64,000 nucleotides of DNA from SAR116 cluster bacterium AG-355-O21 (lineage in GTDB: Bacteria; Pseudomonadota; Alphaproteobacteria; Thalassobaculales; Thalassobaculaceae): positions 62,001 to 126,000 of the forward strand of contig QCEM01000001.1 in NCBI GenBank assembly GCA_003280605.1, given 5' to 3'. A program made the translations under genes and the position numbers. The notes beneath the pieces were generated by a model. The model was not told where the DNA came from. It saw only the letters and a program-made list of their open reading frames with translations, and searched no databases. This document shows positions 1-9,430 of the stretch, piece after piece. Numbering within the stretch: the first letter of the stretch is position 1; each line of letters opens with the position of its first letter.

Positions 1-532
1 CATCTGCGGAACCTGGATTGCTGGTTTTGAGGAGCACAAACAACGCCTTGCCCTCAGCTTTGGCACGCATCAAGAACGGCGCCAAGGTGTCGCGGCCAAG
101 ATAGGCGTTCAAGGTAATGGCATCAACGGCAATGGGACTATCGGCATCGAGATAGGCCGCCGCATAATTTTCCGCAGTGCTGCCGATATCGCCACGTTTT
201 GCATCCAACAAAACCGGCAGGTCTAACCGATGGGCATGGTCAACCACCTCGGATAATGCCTGCATCCCCGGCCAGCCAAGGCGTTCGAACATGGCGATCT
301 GCGGTTTAACCGCGACCACCTTGCCGGCCGCGCGGTCCAAAAATGCGATTAAGAACCGCTGTACCGCCGCCGCCGTCATCGGGTCGTTAGGGCGCATGGA
401 GCCGCTGTGGAACAGTCTTGGAATACGATCTAAAAACGGATCCAAACCAGCGCAGAGCGGGTGCCCAAACGCGCGCGTACGGCGCACAACCTGATCCGCA
501 AAATGGAACTGATCGGCCGCTTTCTCAGGCAT
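1..532 (-). CDS. pyrF: Orotidine 5'-phosphate decarboxylase, OMPDC type 2 (3' end truncated by window edge)
   Basis: Reverse-strand translation from CAT at 530-532 gives MPEKAADQFHFADQVVRRTRAFGHPLCAGLDPFLDRIPRLFHSGS...VLLDAKRGDIGSTAENYAAAYLDADSPIAVDAITLNAYLG; DxKRGDIGSTAxxYA motif. Confidence 0.9.
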   Translation of the reverse strand, partial: MPEKAADQFHFADQVVRRTRAFGHPLCAGLDPFLDRIPRLFHSGSMRPNDPMTAAAVQRFLIAFLDRAAGKVVAVKPQIAMFERLGWPGMQALSEVVDHAHRLDLPVLLDAKRGDIGSTAENYAAAYLDADSPIAVDAITLNAYLGRDTLAPFLMRAKAEGKALFVLLKTSNPGSAD

Positions 533-534
533 TT

Positions 535-780
535 TTAGGTCATCCCAATGGCACGTTTGTATAAATCCAGTAAGGCTTCCTGTTCGGCCCGGTCGTCGCC
601 ATCCATTTTCCGTAAGCGCAGCACCTGCCGCATAATTTTAACATCGAAGCCGTTACCCTTGGCTTCCGCAAAAACCTCACGGACATCGGCGGCCAGGGCC
701 GCTTTTTCTTCTTCCAGCCGTTCAATACGTTCGATGTAAGAACGTAATTGGTCGCCTGCAACCCCGCCGACTTCAACCAT
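535..780 (-). CDS. DUF2312 / GapR-like small DNA-binding protein
   Basis: 81 aa: GDQLRSYIERIERLEEEKAALAADVREVFAEAKGNGFDVKIMRQVLRLRKMD, typical of the alphaproteobacterial DUF2312/GapR family. Confidence 0.88.
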   Translation of the reverse strand: MVEVGGVAGDQLRSYIERIERLEEEKAALAADVREVFAEAKGNGFDVKIMRQVLRLRKMDGDDRAEQEALLDLYKRAIGMT

Positions 781-870
781 TCACTTATCTCCAAATCCAA
801 GGTTTATTCGCCGCGCGACAATAGCTGCCGGAGCCACCCCAAGCAAGCATGCCGGGGTGCGGTCGCCACT

Positions 871-1587
871 TTATGCGCAGTGCAACTGGTCGGCCAGCTC
901 AGTCATTGAGCCGGCGATGAAGTCCCAAGCTTCGGCCGCCGCCAAATCAGCGGCTTGCGCCGGCCCATATTCCGTTGGTCGGGCAATAAATGCTGTTTTG
1001 AAACCTAACGCACGGGCGGCCGCAAGATCGCTGTTATGAGCTGCAACCATCATGCATTCGGACGGCGGTAAATTAAGCCAGTCGGCGCCTGTCAGATAAG
1101 TCTCCGGATCCGGTTTATAATGCTGTGCAGGCTCGGCGCCCAAAATGCAGTCCCATGGCAACCCTGCATGTTTGGCCATATTGACCATCAGCGCCGTGTT
1201 GCCGTTCGACATGGTGGCAAGAATAAACTGCCGTTTCAGGCGGGTTAATCCGGGCACACTGTCCGCCCAAGGATTTAACTTATGCCAAGCCAGGTTCAAC
1301 GCCTGTCGCTGCGATTCGTCTAACCCATCTAGTCCAAATCGCGGAATTATTCGATCAAGGTTTTCCCGATGTAGGATATCCAGCCGCGCATAGGGACGCC
1401 GCCCGGACTTAACCTCCACCATCGATGGGGCATATTCAGCGCGCCAGGCTTCGGCAAATTCGGTCCAATCTATCTGCAGTTTCCAGTTCTCTGCCGTCGC
1501 CATCGCGGCGCCGAATTCAGAGATCGAACTTCGCCAATCCACAACCGTCCCAAAAACATCAAAAAATAGCGCCCTAACGGCAGACAT
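871..1587 (-). CDS. Haloacid dehalogenase type II (HAD family)
   Basis: Likely start MSAVRALFFDVFGTVVDWRSS (internal Met of ORF 871..1692); HAD motifs FFDVFGTVVDW, TMSNGN, KPDPETY, AAHNSDLAAARALG. Confidence 0.85.
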   Translation of the reverse strand: MSAVRALFFDVFGTVVDWRSSISEFGAAMATAENWKLQIDWTEFAEAWRAEYAPSMVEVKSGRRPYARLDILHRENLDRIIPRFGLDGLDESQRQALNLAWHKLNPWADSVPGLTRLKRQFILATMSNGNTALMVNMAKHAGLPWDCILGAEPAQHYKPDPETYLTGADWLNLPPSECMMVAAHNSDLAAARALGFKTAFIARPTEYGPAQAADLAAAEAWDFIAGSMTELADQLHCA

Positions 1588-1904
1588 CGGCCACACTCCT
1601 GCATCATTCGAAATAATCTTTACCTGCGACACTTTACTGCTGGTCAGATTGCTTGACCAGGGCGGGCGGTCGTGGAATTGTATGCCGATCAATTGTAGCT
1701 GATCAGTGGGCCCGTTAAGAGGTTCAGGCGTTCAGGCATGAGTGAGCTGGGAGATTGTTAGGTTCTTATTAAGCATCTGCTTGACCCTGTTGGCATTCTC
1801 GATACGTGAGGCTGCCGGCACGCAGGATGTTTAATAACGTTCCCCAATAATGTTGCTGCCCCCATAGCTAGACGTATTGGCGAACAGGGAAGGAGAAATG
1901 CACT

Positions 1905-3512
1905 ATGAAATCCCATGGTTTAAAGCTGGCTGTTGCCGCGACTGTTGGTCTTGCCTTTACGGCAGGTGCAGCGGTTGCTGATACGCCAAAAAGCGGCGGC
2001 ACGCTAAATATTGTCGTCGGATCAAAAATCCCATCTTATGATGGTCATATTGAATCAACCTTCGGCATGATTCACCCGATCCGCCCATTCTACAGCACGC
2101 TGATCCGGGTTAATCCAGACAACCCATCGTCGCCGGTTGATTTTGTGTGTGATCTTTGTGAAGGCTCGGTCCCAGCTGGCGCCGAGGGTGGCACAAAATT
2201 CACATTCAAAATTCGTAAAGACGTCAAGTTCCACGATGGCACGCCGTTAACAGCCGCCGACGTGAAGGCGACTTACGACAAAATCGTGTTCCCACCTGAG
2301 GGCGTTGCTTCTAGCCGGAAAGCCTACTTCAAGGCTGTCGACTCGATTACCACACCTGATGATTACACGCTCGTTTTCAAATTGAAGCATCCAACCGCTA
2401 CTTTCATTCCTGCGGTCGCCATGCCTTTCAATTTCGTTTATGCGAAAAAAGACTTAGATGCCAACGGCTACAACTGGCATCAACGCAATATTAACGGCAC
2501 CGGTGCTTTCACCTTTGTCGAACATGTTGCCGGCAGCCACGTATCAGGTAAGAAATACGCTGGTTACCATCACAAAGGTCGTCCATATCTTGACGGCTAC
2601 AAGGCAATTTCAGCTCCGAAAATGAATGTTCGTCTGCAAGCCATTCGTGGCGGCCGGGCCGACATTGAATTCCGTGGTTTCCCACCGAAAGCACGTGACG
2701 ATCTGGTCAAAGCCTTGGGTGATAAAATCACCGTTCAAGAAAGCGATTGGAACTGTGTTCTGCTGTTGACGCCAAACCACGAAGTTAAGCCTTTCGACGA
2801 TCCCCGCGTTCGTCGTGCGCTGAGCTTGGCGGTTAACCGTTATGAGGGTTCAAAATACCTCTCACGGATTGCCATCGTTAAGACCGTTGGTGGCGTTGTG
2901 TTCCCAGCTCACCCACTTGCCACGTCAATTGAAGACCTTGGCAAAACGGTCGCCGGTTACAACACAGACCACGCCGCCAACATAAAAGAAGCTAAGCGTC
3001 TTCTGAAAGAAGCTGGTCATCCAAACCTGTCCTTCACCCTGCATAACCGCGGTGTTGATCAGCCTTACCGTGTTGTCGGTACCTGGGCGATCGATCAGTG
3101 GAAAAAAGCAGGTATTACGGTCAAGCAGTGGGTGCAGCCAACATCACCTTTCTACGCAACGCTGCGTAAGAAAGGCGACTTTGATGTCTCAATCGACTTT
3201 AACTGCCAAGCAGTTGTGAACCCGATTGCCGACATCTCCAAGTTCCTGCCAACAGCTGGCAACAACTACGCCAACTTCGCTGACACGGAACTGGAGTCGA
3301 CCTACGACGCATTGCTGAAAGCTGGTGACGAAGGCAGCCAAAAAGCGCTTGTTCGCAAGTATGAAAAGCGCGTTCTGAACGATTTGGCTTCTCAAGCAAT
3401 CACCTTGTGGTGGTACAAAATCAACCCTCACCGTAGCTATGTGAAGGGCTGGAAAATTGCACCAAGCCATTACTTGAACCAAGCTCTTGATAACATCTGG
3501 TTGGACAAGTAA
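1905..3512 (+). CDS. ABC transporter substrate-binding protein, peptide/nickel family 5
   Basis: N-terminal signal peptide then GGTLNIVVGSKIPSYDGH..., KIRKDVKFHDGTPLTAADVKATYDKIV, typical SBP_bac_5. Confidence 0.9.
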   Translation: MKSHGLKLAVAATVGLAFTAGAAVADTPKSGGTLNIVVGSKIPSYDGHIESTFGMIHPIRPFYSTLIRVNPDNPSSPVDFVCDLCEGSVPAGAEGGTKFTFKIRKDVKFHDGTPLTAADVKATYDKIVFPPEGVASSRKAYFKAVDSITTPDDYTLVFKLKHPTATFIPAVAMPFNFVYAKKDLDANGYNWHQRNINGTGAFTFVEHVAGSHVSGKKYAGYHHKGRPYLDGYKAISAPKMNVRLQAIRGGRADIEFRGFPPKARDDLVKALGDKITVQESDWNCVLLLTPNHEVKPFDDPRVRRALSLAVNRYEGSKYLSRIAIVKTVGGVVFPAHPLATSIEDLGKTVAGYNTDHAANIKEAKRLLKEAGHPNLSFTLHNRGVDQPYRVVGTWAIDQWKKAGITVKQWVQPTSPFYATLRKKGDFDVSIDFNCQAVVNPIADISKFLPTAGNNYANFADTELESTYDALLKAGDEGSQKALVRKYEKRVLNDLASQAITLWWYKINPHRSYVKGWKIAPSHYLNQALDNIWLDK

Positions 3513-3525
3513 AGTTCTACTATTA

Positions 3526-3560
3526 CCGTCCCTCGGGTTCACCTGAGGGGCGGTTTTTTT
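3526..3560 (+). terminator. Rho-independent terminator-like hairpin between SBP and permease genes
   Basis: CCGTCCCTC-GGGTTCACCT-GAGGGGCGG followed by TTTTTTT. Confidence 0.75.
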
Positions 3561-3599
3561 GCTGCGCTTTGACAAACACGATTGGGCTGATAAACCCCC

Positions 3600-4571
3600 A
3601 TGTACAGCTACCTGATAAGACGAATTTTCATGCTGCTGCCAACCTTGTTTGGCGCGGCTATCTTGGTGTTCGTATTGCTACGTCTGGTGCCAGGCGATGT
3701 TTGCGACTTGAAGTTTGGCGGTGAAGGCGGTTACGTCGACCCTGAACAAATTAAAATGTGCCGCGAGATGCTCGGTTTGGAAAACCCGATGTATGTCCAG
3801 TTCTATGAATATATGAAAGGCTTCCTGACCCTTGATTTAGGGGTCTCAATGTGGACCACTAAACCGGTGACCGAAGAAATCGCCGGACGCTTTCAAATCT
3901 CCGTCGAGATTGCCATTCTGGCAACCATCACCTCAATCTTCATCGCCTTGCCGCTTGGAATTATCTCGGCGGTTCGCCGGAACACTTGGACCGACTATGT
4001 GATCCGCGGCATTTCCATCTCCGGGATTGCTATTCCGTCGTTCTGGCTCGGTATTCTGATCTTGCTCGGACTGCTGATCTTCACCCAGAAGTATTTTGGT
4101 GAGCCTTGGATGCCACCGGTTGACTACAAGTCGCTCTTTGATGACCCGGCGTATAACCTATCGCAGATGGTCTGGCCGGCTTTGGCAACCGGTTTCCGGT
4201 ATTCGGCCGTTGCCACCCGGATGACACGCTCGGCGATGCTTGAGGTATTGCGCGAAGACTATGTGCGAACCGCCCGCGCCAAAGGCTTGATCGAAAAAGT
4301 GATTGTCAACCGACACGCTTTGAAAAATGCCATGTTGCCGGTGATCACGATCATCGGGATGGAATTTGCCTTCCTCATGGGTGGCCTGGTTGTTACCGAG
4401 CAGGTCTTCAATCTGAATGGTCTGGGTAAGTTATTGGTGGAATCAGTTGAACAGGCCGATTTCACGATGACACAGGCATTGGTGATGCTTGCAGTTGCGA
4501 TTTTCGTTGTTGCAAACTTTGTGGTCGACGTCATGTACGCCGTGCTCGACCCCCGCATTCGCTACGGTTAA
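3600..4571 (+). CDS. ABC transporter permease, DppB-like
   Basis: MYSYLIRRIFMLLPTLFGAAILVFVLLRLVPGDV; EAA-type loop MLEVLREDYVRTARAKGL. Confidence 0.92.
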   Translation: MYSYLIRRIFMLLPTLFGAAILVFVLLRLVPGDVCDLKFGGEGGYVDPEQIKMCREMLGLENPMYVQFYEYMKGFLTLDLGVSMWTTKPVTEEIAGRFQISVEIAILATITSIFIALPLGIISAVRRNTWTDYVIRGISISGIAIPSFWLGILILLGLLIFTQKYFGEPWMPPVDYKSLFDDPAYNLSQMVWPALATGFRYSAVATRMTRSAMLEVLREDYVRTARAKGLIEKVIVNRHALKNAMLPVITIIGMEFAFLMGGLVVTEQVFNLNGLGKLLVESVEQADFTMTQALVMLAVAIFVVANFVVDVMYAVLDPRIRYG

Positions 4572-4587
4572 GGGGCCGGAGGATATT

Positions 4588-5481
4588 ATGACAACTGCTG
4601 AACCATTTATTGAAAACAACAAAATTCCTGACGGCAAACCGTTATCTGTCCGCTTCGGGCGGATGGTGCGGGCACAGCCTCTGGGCGCAGCAGGCGCATT
4701 CGTCGTCCTGTTGATGATCTTTGCAGCGATCTTTGCCGAATACATCACCCCGTATGATCCTGAGAATAGCTCATACGAGTTCATGTTGGTGGGACCCAGT
4801 GCGGATTTTTTGATGGGCACTGACCAATTTGGCCGAGATATTTTCTCACGAGTCATTTTTGGTGCCCGAACGGCGCTTATGGTCGGGTTTATCTGCGCCA
4901 TTATCGGCTCGTCGATCGGCCTGGTGATCGGTGTCGGCAGCGCCTACTTCGGCGGCCGAATTGACCTTTATGTTCAGCGGGTGATTGATATTTTCATGGC
5001 CTTCCCGCTGATCATCATGGCCTTGGCCATCATCAGCATCTTCGGCAATGGTACGGATAAAGTGATTATCGCCATTACCATCCCGTTCATTCCACGTTGT
5101 GCACGGGTGGTCCGGTCAAGTGCCTTGGCTGTTCGGGAAATGCCTTATGTGGATGCAGCCCGATCCATTGGCTACAGCCATATTCGGATCATTATGCGGC
5201 ACATCGCGCCAAATGTGATGGCACCGTTTTTGATCATGCTGACCGCGTTCTTGGGCGAAGCGATCTTGCTGGAAGCCTCTTTGTCCTTCCTCGGCCTTGG
5301 GGTGCAGGAACCGACACCGGCTTGGGGATTGATGCTGCAAGGCGGCACTGAATATGCAGAGAGCGCCCCATGGGTCGCTATTTGGCCAGGTTTGGCGATC
5401 ACCATAGCGGTGTTTGGCTTTAACCTTTTCGGTGACGCTGTGCGGGATATTTTGGATCCACGGTTACGCGCCAACAGTTAG
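4588..5481 (+). CDS. ABC transporter permease, DppC-like
   Basis: Start MTTAEPFIENNKIPDG preceded by AGGAtatt; LMGTDQFGRDIFSRVIFGARTALMVG; REMPYVDAARSIGYSHIRIIMRHIAPN. Confidence 0.92.
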   Translation: MTTAEPFIENNKIPDGKPLSVRFGRMVRAQPLGAAGAFVVLLMIFAAIFAEYITPYDPENSSYEFMLVGPSADFLMGTDQFGRDIFSRVIFGARTALMVGFICAIIGSSIGLVIGVGSAYFGGRIDLYVQRVIDIFMAFPLIIMALAIISIFGNGTDKVIIAITIPFIPRCARVVRSSALAVREMPYVDAARSIGYSHIRIIMRHIAPNVMAPFLIMLTAFLGEAILLEASLSFLGLGVQEPTPAWGLMLQGGTEYAESAPWVAIWPGLAITIAVFGFNLFGDAVRDILDPRLRANS

Positions 5482-5510
5482 TACTGGCGGCTAAGGCCGC
5501 AGCCATGCAA

Positions 5511-5546
5511 AAGTTCCGTGACCGCAAGGTTGCGGAACTTTTTTTT
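5511..5546 (+). terminator. Rho-independent terminator after the transporter permease genes
   Basis: AAGTTCCG-tgaccgcaaggttg-CGGAACTT followed by a T run. Confidence 0.8.
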
Positions 5547-5578
5547 GGCCAATCGGACGTCACGTCGAGGGTGAGCTT

Positions 5579-6580
5579 TTGATATCGTTGATTATTTTAA
5601 TCACCATCAGTCTGCTTAGCTCTCTTGCCGTGACATGGCTGCTGATTGGCTTTTTGCAGCGCCGGCAGATACTTGACCGTCCGAATCATCGCAGCAGCCA
5701 TCATCAACCAACCCCGCGCGGCGGCGGCATCGCCGTGTTGGCGGCAATTGTGCTCGCCTGGATCACGGCGGTCGAACTTGGTTTGTTGCCAGAGACGCTT
5801 TTAATCGTCTTAGCTTTGGCTGTTGGCTTAGGTGTTATTTGCTTCATTGATGATTTGCGGGGTCTGGGTGCACAGCTTCGCTTTATCAGCCAATTCGCGG
5901 CGGTGGTGATGGGCTTGGCCGTGCTGCCCAATGGCGGATTATTTGCAAACGAGCTTCCTGCCGTCCTCGACTTGGCAATTACTGCTGTGGTCTGGTTATG
6001 GTTCATTAATTTGTTTAATTTCATGGATGGGATCGACGGCATAACCGGCGTCGAGACGATGGTCATCAGCTGCGGCCTGTGCGGTCTAATCTGGCTGACC
6101 GGCGGCAGCGATTGGATTTTTGCGACCAGTTTAACGATTGCCGGCGCCGCGGCAGGCTTCCTGATCTGGAATTGGCATCCGGCCCGAATCTTTTTAGGCG
6201 ATGTGGGCAGTATCCCGCTTGGGTTCTTGCTTGGTTGGCTTTGCATTGCGGTTGCCGGCCAAAGTCCAGGGGTTGGAAGCGTGCCGTGGACAGCTGTTTT
6301 AATCCTGCCGCTTTACTATTTTTTCGACGCCACCGGCACTTTATTAAGCCGGCTTTGGCGCCGTCAAAATATCTTCGAGGCGCATCGCGAACATGCCTAT
6401 CAACGGGCCGTTATCCATGGCCGCCGGCATGATCAGGTCAGTGCTGCAGTGGCGATCTGCGGCCTTGGGCTATGGCTGGCGGCGCTGGTCATTACCCCGG
6501 TAACAGCAATCGGCGGATTACTCGCCGCGATCATCATGGTTGCCGGCCTGCTAGCCTGGATGCGCCGGCCGAAGACTTGA
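5579..6580 (+). CDS. Glycosyltransferase family 4, MraY/WecA-like polyprenyl-phosphate sugar-1-phosphate transferase
   Basis: TTG start; RPNHRSSHHQPTPRGGGIAV, FIDDLRGL, FMDGIDGITGVE, FLGDVGSIPLGFLLG motifs. Confidence 0.9.
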   Translation: MISLIILITISLLSSLAVTWLLIGFLQRRQILDRPNHRSSHHQPTPRGGGIAVLAAIVLAWITAVELGLLPETLLIVLALAVGLGVICFIDDLRGLGAQLRFISQFAAVVMGLAVLPNGGLFANELPAVLDLAITAVVWLWFINLFNFMDGIDGITGVETMVISCGLCGLIWLTGGSDWIFATSLTIAGAAAGFLIWNWHPARIFLGDVGSIPLGFLLGWLCIAVAGQSPGVGSVPWTAVLILPLYYFFDATGTLLSRLWRRQNIFEAHREHAYQRAVIHGRRHDQVSAAVAICGLGLWLAALVITPVTAIGGLLAAIIMVAGLLAWMRRPKT

Positions 6581-6650
6581 GCGCAAAGCACGTGCATAGC
6601 GCGGAAATATGCTATCCTCTGCCAGCAGTTGTTTTTTCGGAGCCGCTAAG

Positions 6651-8597
6651 GTGAAGTCACTCCTCAAGGGCCGTGCGCTATTGACCCTCAGCCATGATTT
6701 GGTGATGGCCGGGCTATCCTTCTATCTGGCCCTTTACCTGCGCCTGGGCGACGCCTTATTCACCCTACCGGACGCTGTCGTTGGCACCGGACTGCTGCTT
6801 TTCGTTGGCTGCGCCGCGGTGGTTTTCAGTAGCCTGGGTCTGCAGCGGTCGGTCTGGCGTTATGTTGCCATAAATGATCTCTGGCGGATCTTGCAGGCCA
6901 CGGTCGGAACCTTACTGTTGTTCGTCGCAGTACAGTTTGTGATCACCCGCCTTGACGATTTCCCGCGCTCGTTTCTGATTATTGAGCTGTTTGTTCTCAC
7001 AGCTCTGCTCAGCGGCCCACGATTTCTCTACCGCGGCATTAAAGATGGCCATTTAGCCAATATATTTGAGCGTAATGCCCGCGATCGAACCTTGGTTCTG
7101 CTGATTGGCGCCGGCAATGGTAGCGATTTGTTTCTGCGCGAATTAGCCCAAGGTGTGGCCGCCCCTTACCGGGTTGTCGGCATTATTGATGACCGCGGTG
7201 GCCGCGCCGGTCGCCGCATTCGAGAGGCTGACGTGCTTGGCAGTTGGGATGAAATTGAGGCCGTCCTTGATGATCTCGCGGCCAAAGGCTTGGCTCCACA
7301 GCGGATGGTCTTAACCCGCAGTGAGCTTGACGCCGAACGAGTTAGCGCGCTTTTGCACTTAGCCAACGCTCGTGGCATTGAGTTAAGTCGCTTGCCGCGG
7401 CTATCAGCGCTGCAGGGCGCAAACGGTGATGAGCGTGCGCAGCCACTGCGCCCCGTCGACGTCGGTGATTTGCTGGGGCGGCCTGTTAATGTCCTTGATC
7501 GGGCGCCCGTTGTTGCCCTGATTGCCGGAAAGCGCGTCTTCGTAACAGGGGCCGGCGGGACCATTGGCAGTGAGCTTGTTCGGCAAATCGCCCATCTTGG
7601 CCCGGCGCATATAACCTTGTTTGATGTATCTGAATTTGCGCTTTATCAAATCGATTTAGAACTGGCCGAACAATTTCCGGCGTTGCCGCGAACAGCCTTG
7701 ATCGGCGATGTTCGTGACCGCGCCCGTGTCTTTTCAGCCATTGCCGATGCGTCGGCGGAAATGATTTTCCATGCAGCGGCCCTGAAACATGTACCGTTGA
7801 TGGAAGGCAACCCGGATGATGCCGTGCTGACCAATGTTATCGGCACCCGCAATGTTGCCGATGCCGCACAAGCTGCCGACGCCGCCGGCATGGTCTTGAT
7901 CTCCACCGATAAGGCCGTCAACCCAACCAATGTCATGGGCGCGACCAAGCGCCTTGCCGAGGCTTATTGCCAGGCCAGCGCCAGGACCATCGGCCAACAA
8001 GGGCCACGCTTCACAACCGTCCGCTTTGGCAATGTCTTGGGCTCTACCGGATCGGTGATACCGTTATTTCAACGACAGCTCGATCGCGGCGGCCCACTGA
8101 CCGTCACGGACCCCGAAATGACGCGCTATTTCATGACCGTCGGCGAAGCGGTCGAATTGGTGCTGCAAGCAGCCGCGCTAGAGGACGACAGGCTGACATC
8201 GGGCGGTGCCATTTGCGTTCTCGACATGGGCCAACCGGTCAAAATCAACGATCTTGCCGAGCAGATGATCCGCCTTTCCGGTGCCCGCCCCGGTAAAGAT
8301 ATTGAGATTGTTTTCACTGGCTTGCGGCCTGGTGAAAAACTCCACGAGGAACTGTTTCATACTGCCGAAGATGCTTTGAACACCAGTATTTCGGCAATCC
8401 ACTTGGCGGCTCCACGGTCAACGGACTTGGCTGTCCTGAACCGTCAGCTGGATGAGCTGACGGCTGCCGCAAATCGCCGGGAAACACCGCAGACCCTGCG
8501 CTTACTTGGCCAAGCGGTGCCGGAATATGCCCGTGACCAAAATCAGATTGACACCGCCATCCGGCAGCCGCAGTCAGCCACGCCGGCGGCGCACTGA
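6651..8597 (+). CDS. Nucleoside-diphosphate sugar epimerase/dehydratase, CapD/WbpM family membrane protein
   Basis: Likely GTG start (VKSLLKGRALLTLSHDLV); N-terminal TM segments, VFVTGAGGTIGSELVRQIAHLGP, ALKHVPLMEGNPDDAVLTNVIGTRNVADAA. Confidence 0.9.
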   Translation: MKSLLKGRALLTLSHDLVMAGLSFYLALYLRLGDALFTLPDAVVGTGLLLFVGCAAVVFSSLGLQRSVWRYVAINDLWRILQATVGTLLLFVAVQFVITRLDDFPRSFLIIELFVLTALLSGPRFLYRGIKDGHLANIFERNARDRTLVLLIGAGNGSDLFLRELAQGVAAPYRVVGIIDDRGGRAGRRIREADVLGSWDEIEAVLDDLAAKGLAPQRMVLTRSELDAERVSALLHLANARGIELSRLPRLSALQGANGDERAQPLRPVDVGDLLGRPVNVLDRAPVVALIAGKRVFVTGAGGTIGSELVRQIAHLGPAHITLFDVSEFALYQIDLELAEQFPALPRTALIGDVRDRARVFSAIADASAEMIFHAAALKHVPLMEGNPDDAVLTNVIGTRNVADAAQAADAAGMVLISTDKAVNPTNVMGATKRLAEAYCQASARTIGQQGPRFTTVRFGNVLGSTGSVIPLFQRQLDRGGPLTVTDPEMTRYFMTVGEAVELVLQAAALEDDRLTSGGAICVLDMGQPVKINDLAEQMIRLSGARPGKDIEIVFTGLRPGEKLHEELFHTAEDALNTSISAIHLAAPRSTDLAVLNRQLDELTAAANRRETPQTLRLLGQAVPEYARDQNQIDTAIRQPQSATPAAH

Positions 8598-8900
8598 TTA
8601 CGGCTTTAATTCCACCTCGATAAAAACAATCTCGGTCGCCCCGGCATTCTGCACATCATGCTCAACGCCGGCTTCGCGGATATAGGATTCTCCTGCAACC
8701 ATTTCGGCGGCACCGGCAACGCCTGCGGCATCAACAATCGTCAGCGTCCCGCCAATAATCGGCGTGATCACATAATCCATTGCGTGCCGGTGGAAGCCAG
8801 TTGCACCACCTGGCGGGATCCGCCACTCGGTTACAATCACCTGCGAATTATCAATTTGAACCCGGGATTTAGCGGGCAAAAACGCTGTCTTCTCGGCCAT
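8598..8900 (-). CDS. Cupin-domain protein
   Basis: 100 aa, WRIPPGGATGFHRHAMDYVITPIIGGTLTIVD...AGVEHDVQNAG. Confidence 0.8.
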   Translation of the reverse strand: MAEKTAFLPAKSRVQIDNSQVIVTEWRIPPGGATGFHRHAMDYVITPIIGGTLTIVDAAGVAGAAEMVAGESYIREAGVEHDVQNAGATEIVFIEVELKP

Positions 8901-8926
8901 GGGGCCCTCCGAAATAATTGCCTTGC

Positions 8927-9409
8927 CTAAACCGGATCAGCAGCCTTTGCGTCAAGCATTTCACGGCCCGCCATCATGCGCAGCGGATTATAGGTTAGAA
9001 TAACCTCACCCTGTTGATTTTTTACCACATTTGAGGTCCGAACGAGGCCCCGCCCCTTCGAGGTCGGCTTCACTTCAACCACTTCTAATTCAACATGGAT
9101 TGTGTCGCCGGCAACCGATGGCCCTTTGACATCCATTTCGGCATTCAAAAAAGCCAGCCCGGTATATTGCATAGTGCATTGCATCAATAAGCCTTCGGCC
9201 ATGCAGAATACCAGCGAGCCCGGCACCAAGCGGCCTTCGAAATTGGTATATTTGGCAATATATTCAGAATTCGTGAACAGCACTTCCGTCATGCCGGTGG
9301 CATTACAAAATGCGGTGATATCACTGTCCATAATGGTGCGGCCAATGGTTCGAAATTGCTGGCCGACGGTAAGTTCATCCCATACCAGGCCCAGTCCAAG
9401 CATTTGCAT
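8927..9409 (-). CDS. MaoC-like / hotdog-fold dehydratase domain protein
   Basis: GLVWDELTVGQQFRTIGRTIMDSDITAFCNATG...LVPGSLVFCMAEGLL. Confidence 0.8.
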   Translation of the reverse strand: MQMLGLGLVWDELTVGQQFRTIGRTIMDSDITAFCNATGMTEVLFTNSEYIAKYTNFEGRLVPGSLVFCMAEGLLMQCTMQYTGLAFLNAEMDVKGPSVAGDTIHVELEVVEVKPTSKGRGLVRTSNVVKNQQGEVILTYNPLRMMAGREMLDAKAADPV

Positions 9410-9430
9410 TTTCTTCTCCGATAATCGAGG

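Noticed and set aside
177-494. Plus-strand ORF at the window start
   Set aside because: Antisense to pyrF, whose translation is clear on the minus strand.
540-800. 86-aa minus-strand ORF overlapping the DUF2312 gene in another frame
   Set aside because: The 535..780 frame matches the DUF2312/GapR family; this frame does not.
5704-6246. 180-aa minus-strand ORF opposite the MraY/WecA-like gene
   Set aside because: Lys/Pro/Ala-rich shadow of a membrane protein gene.
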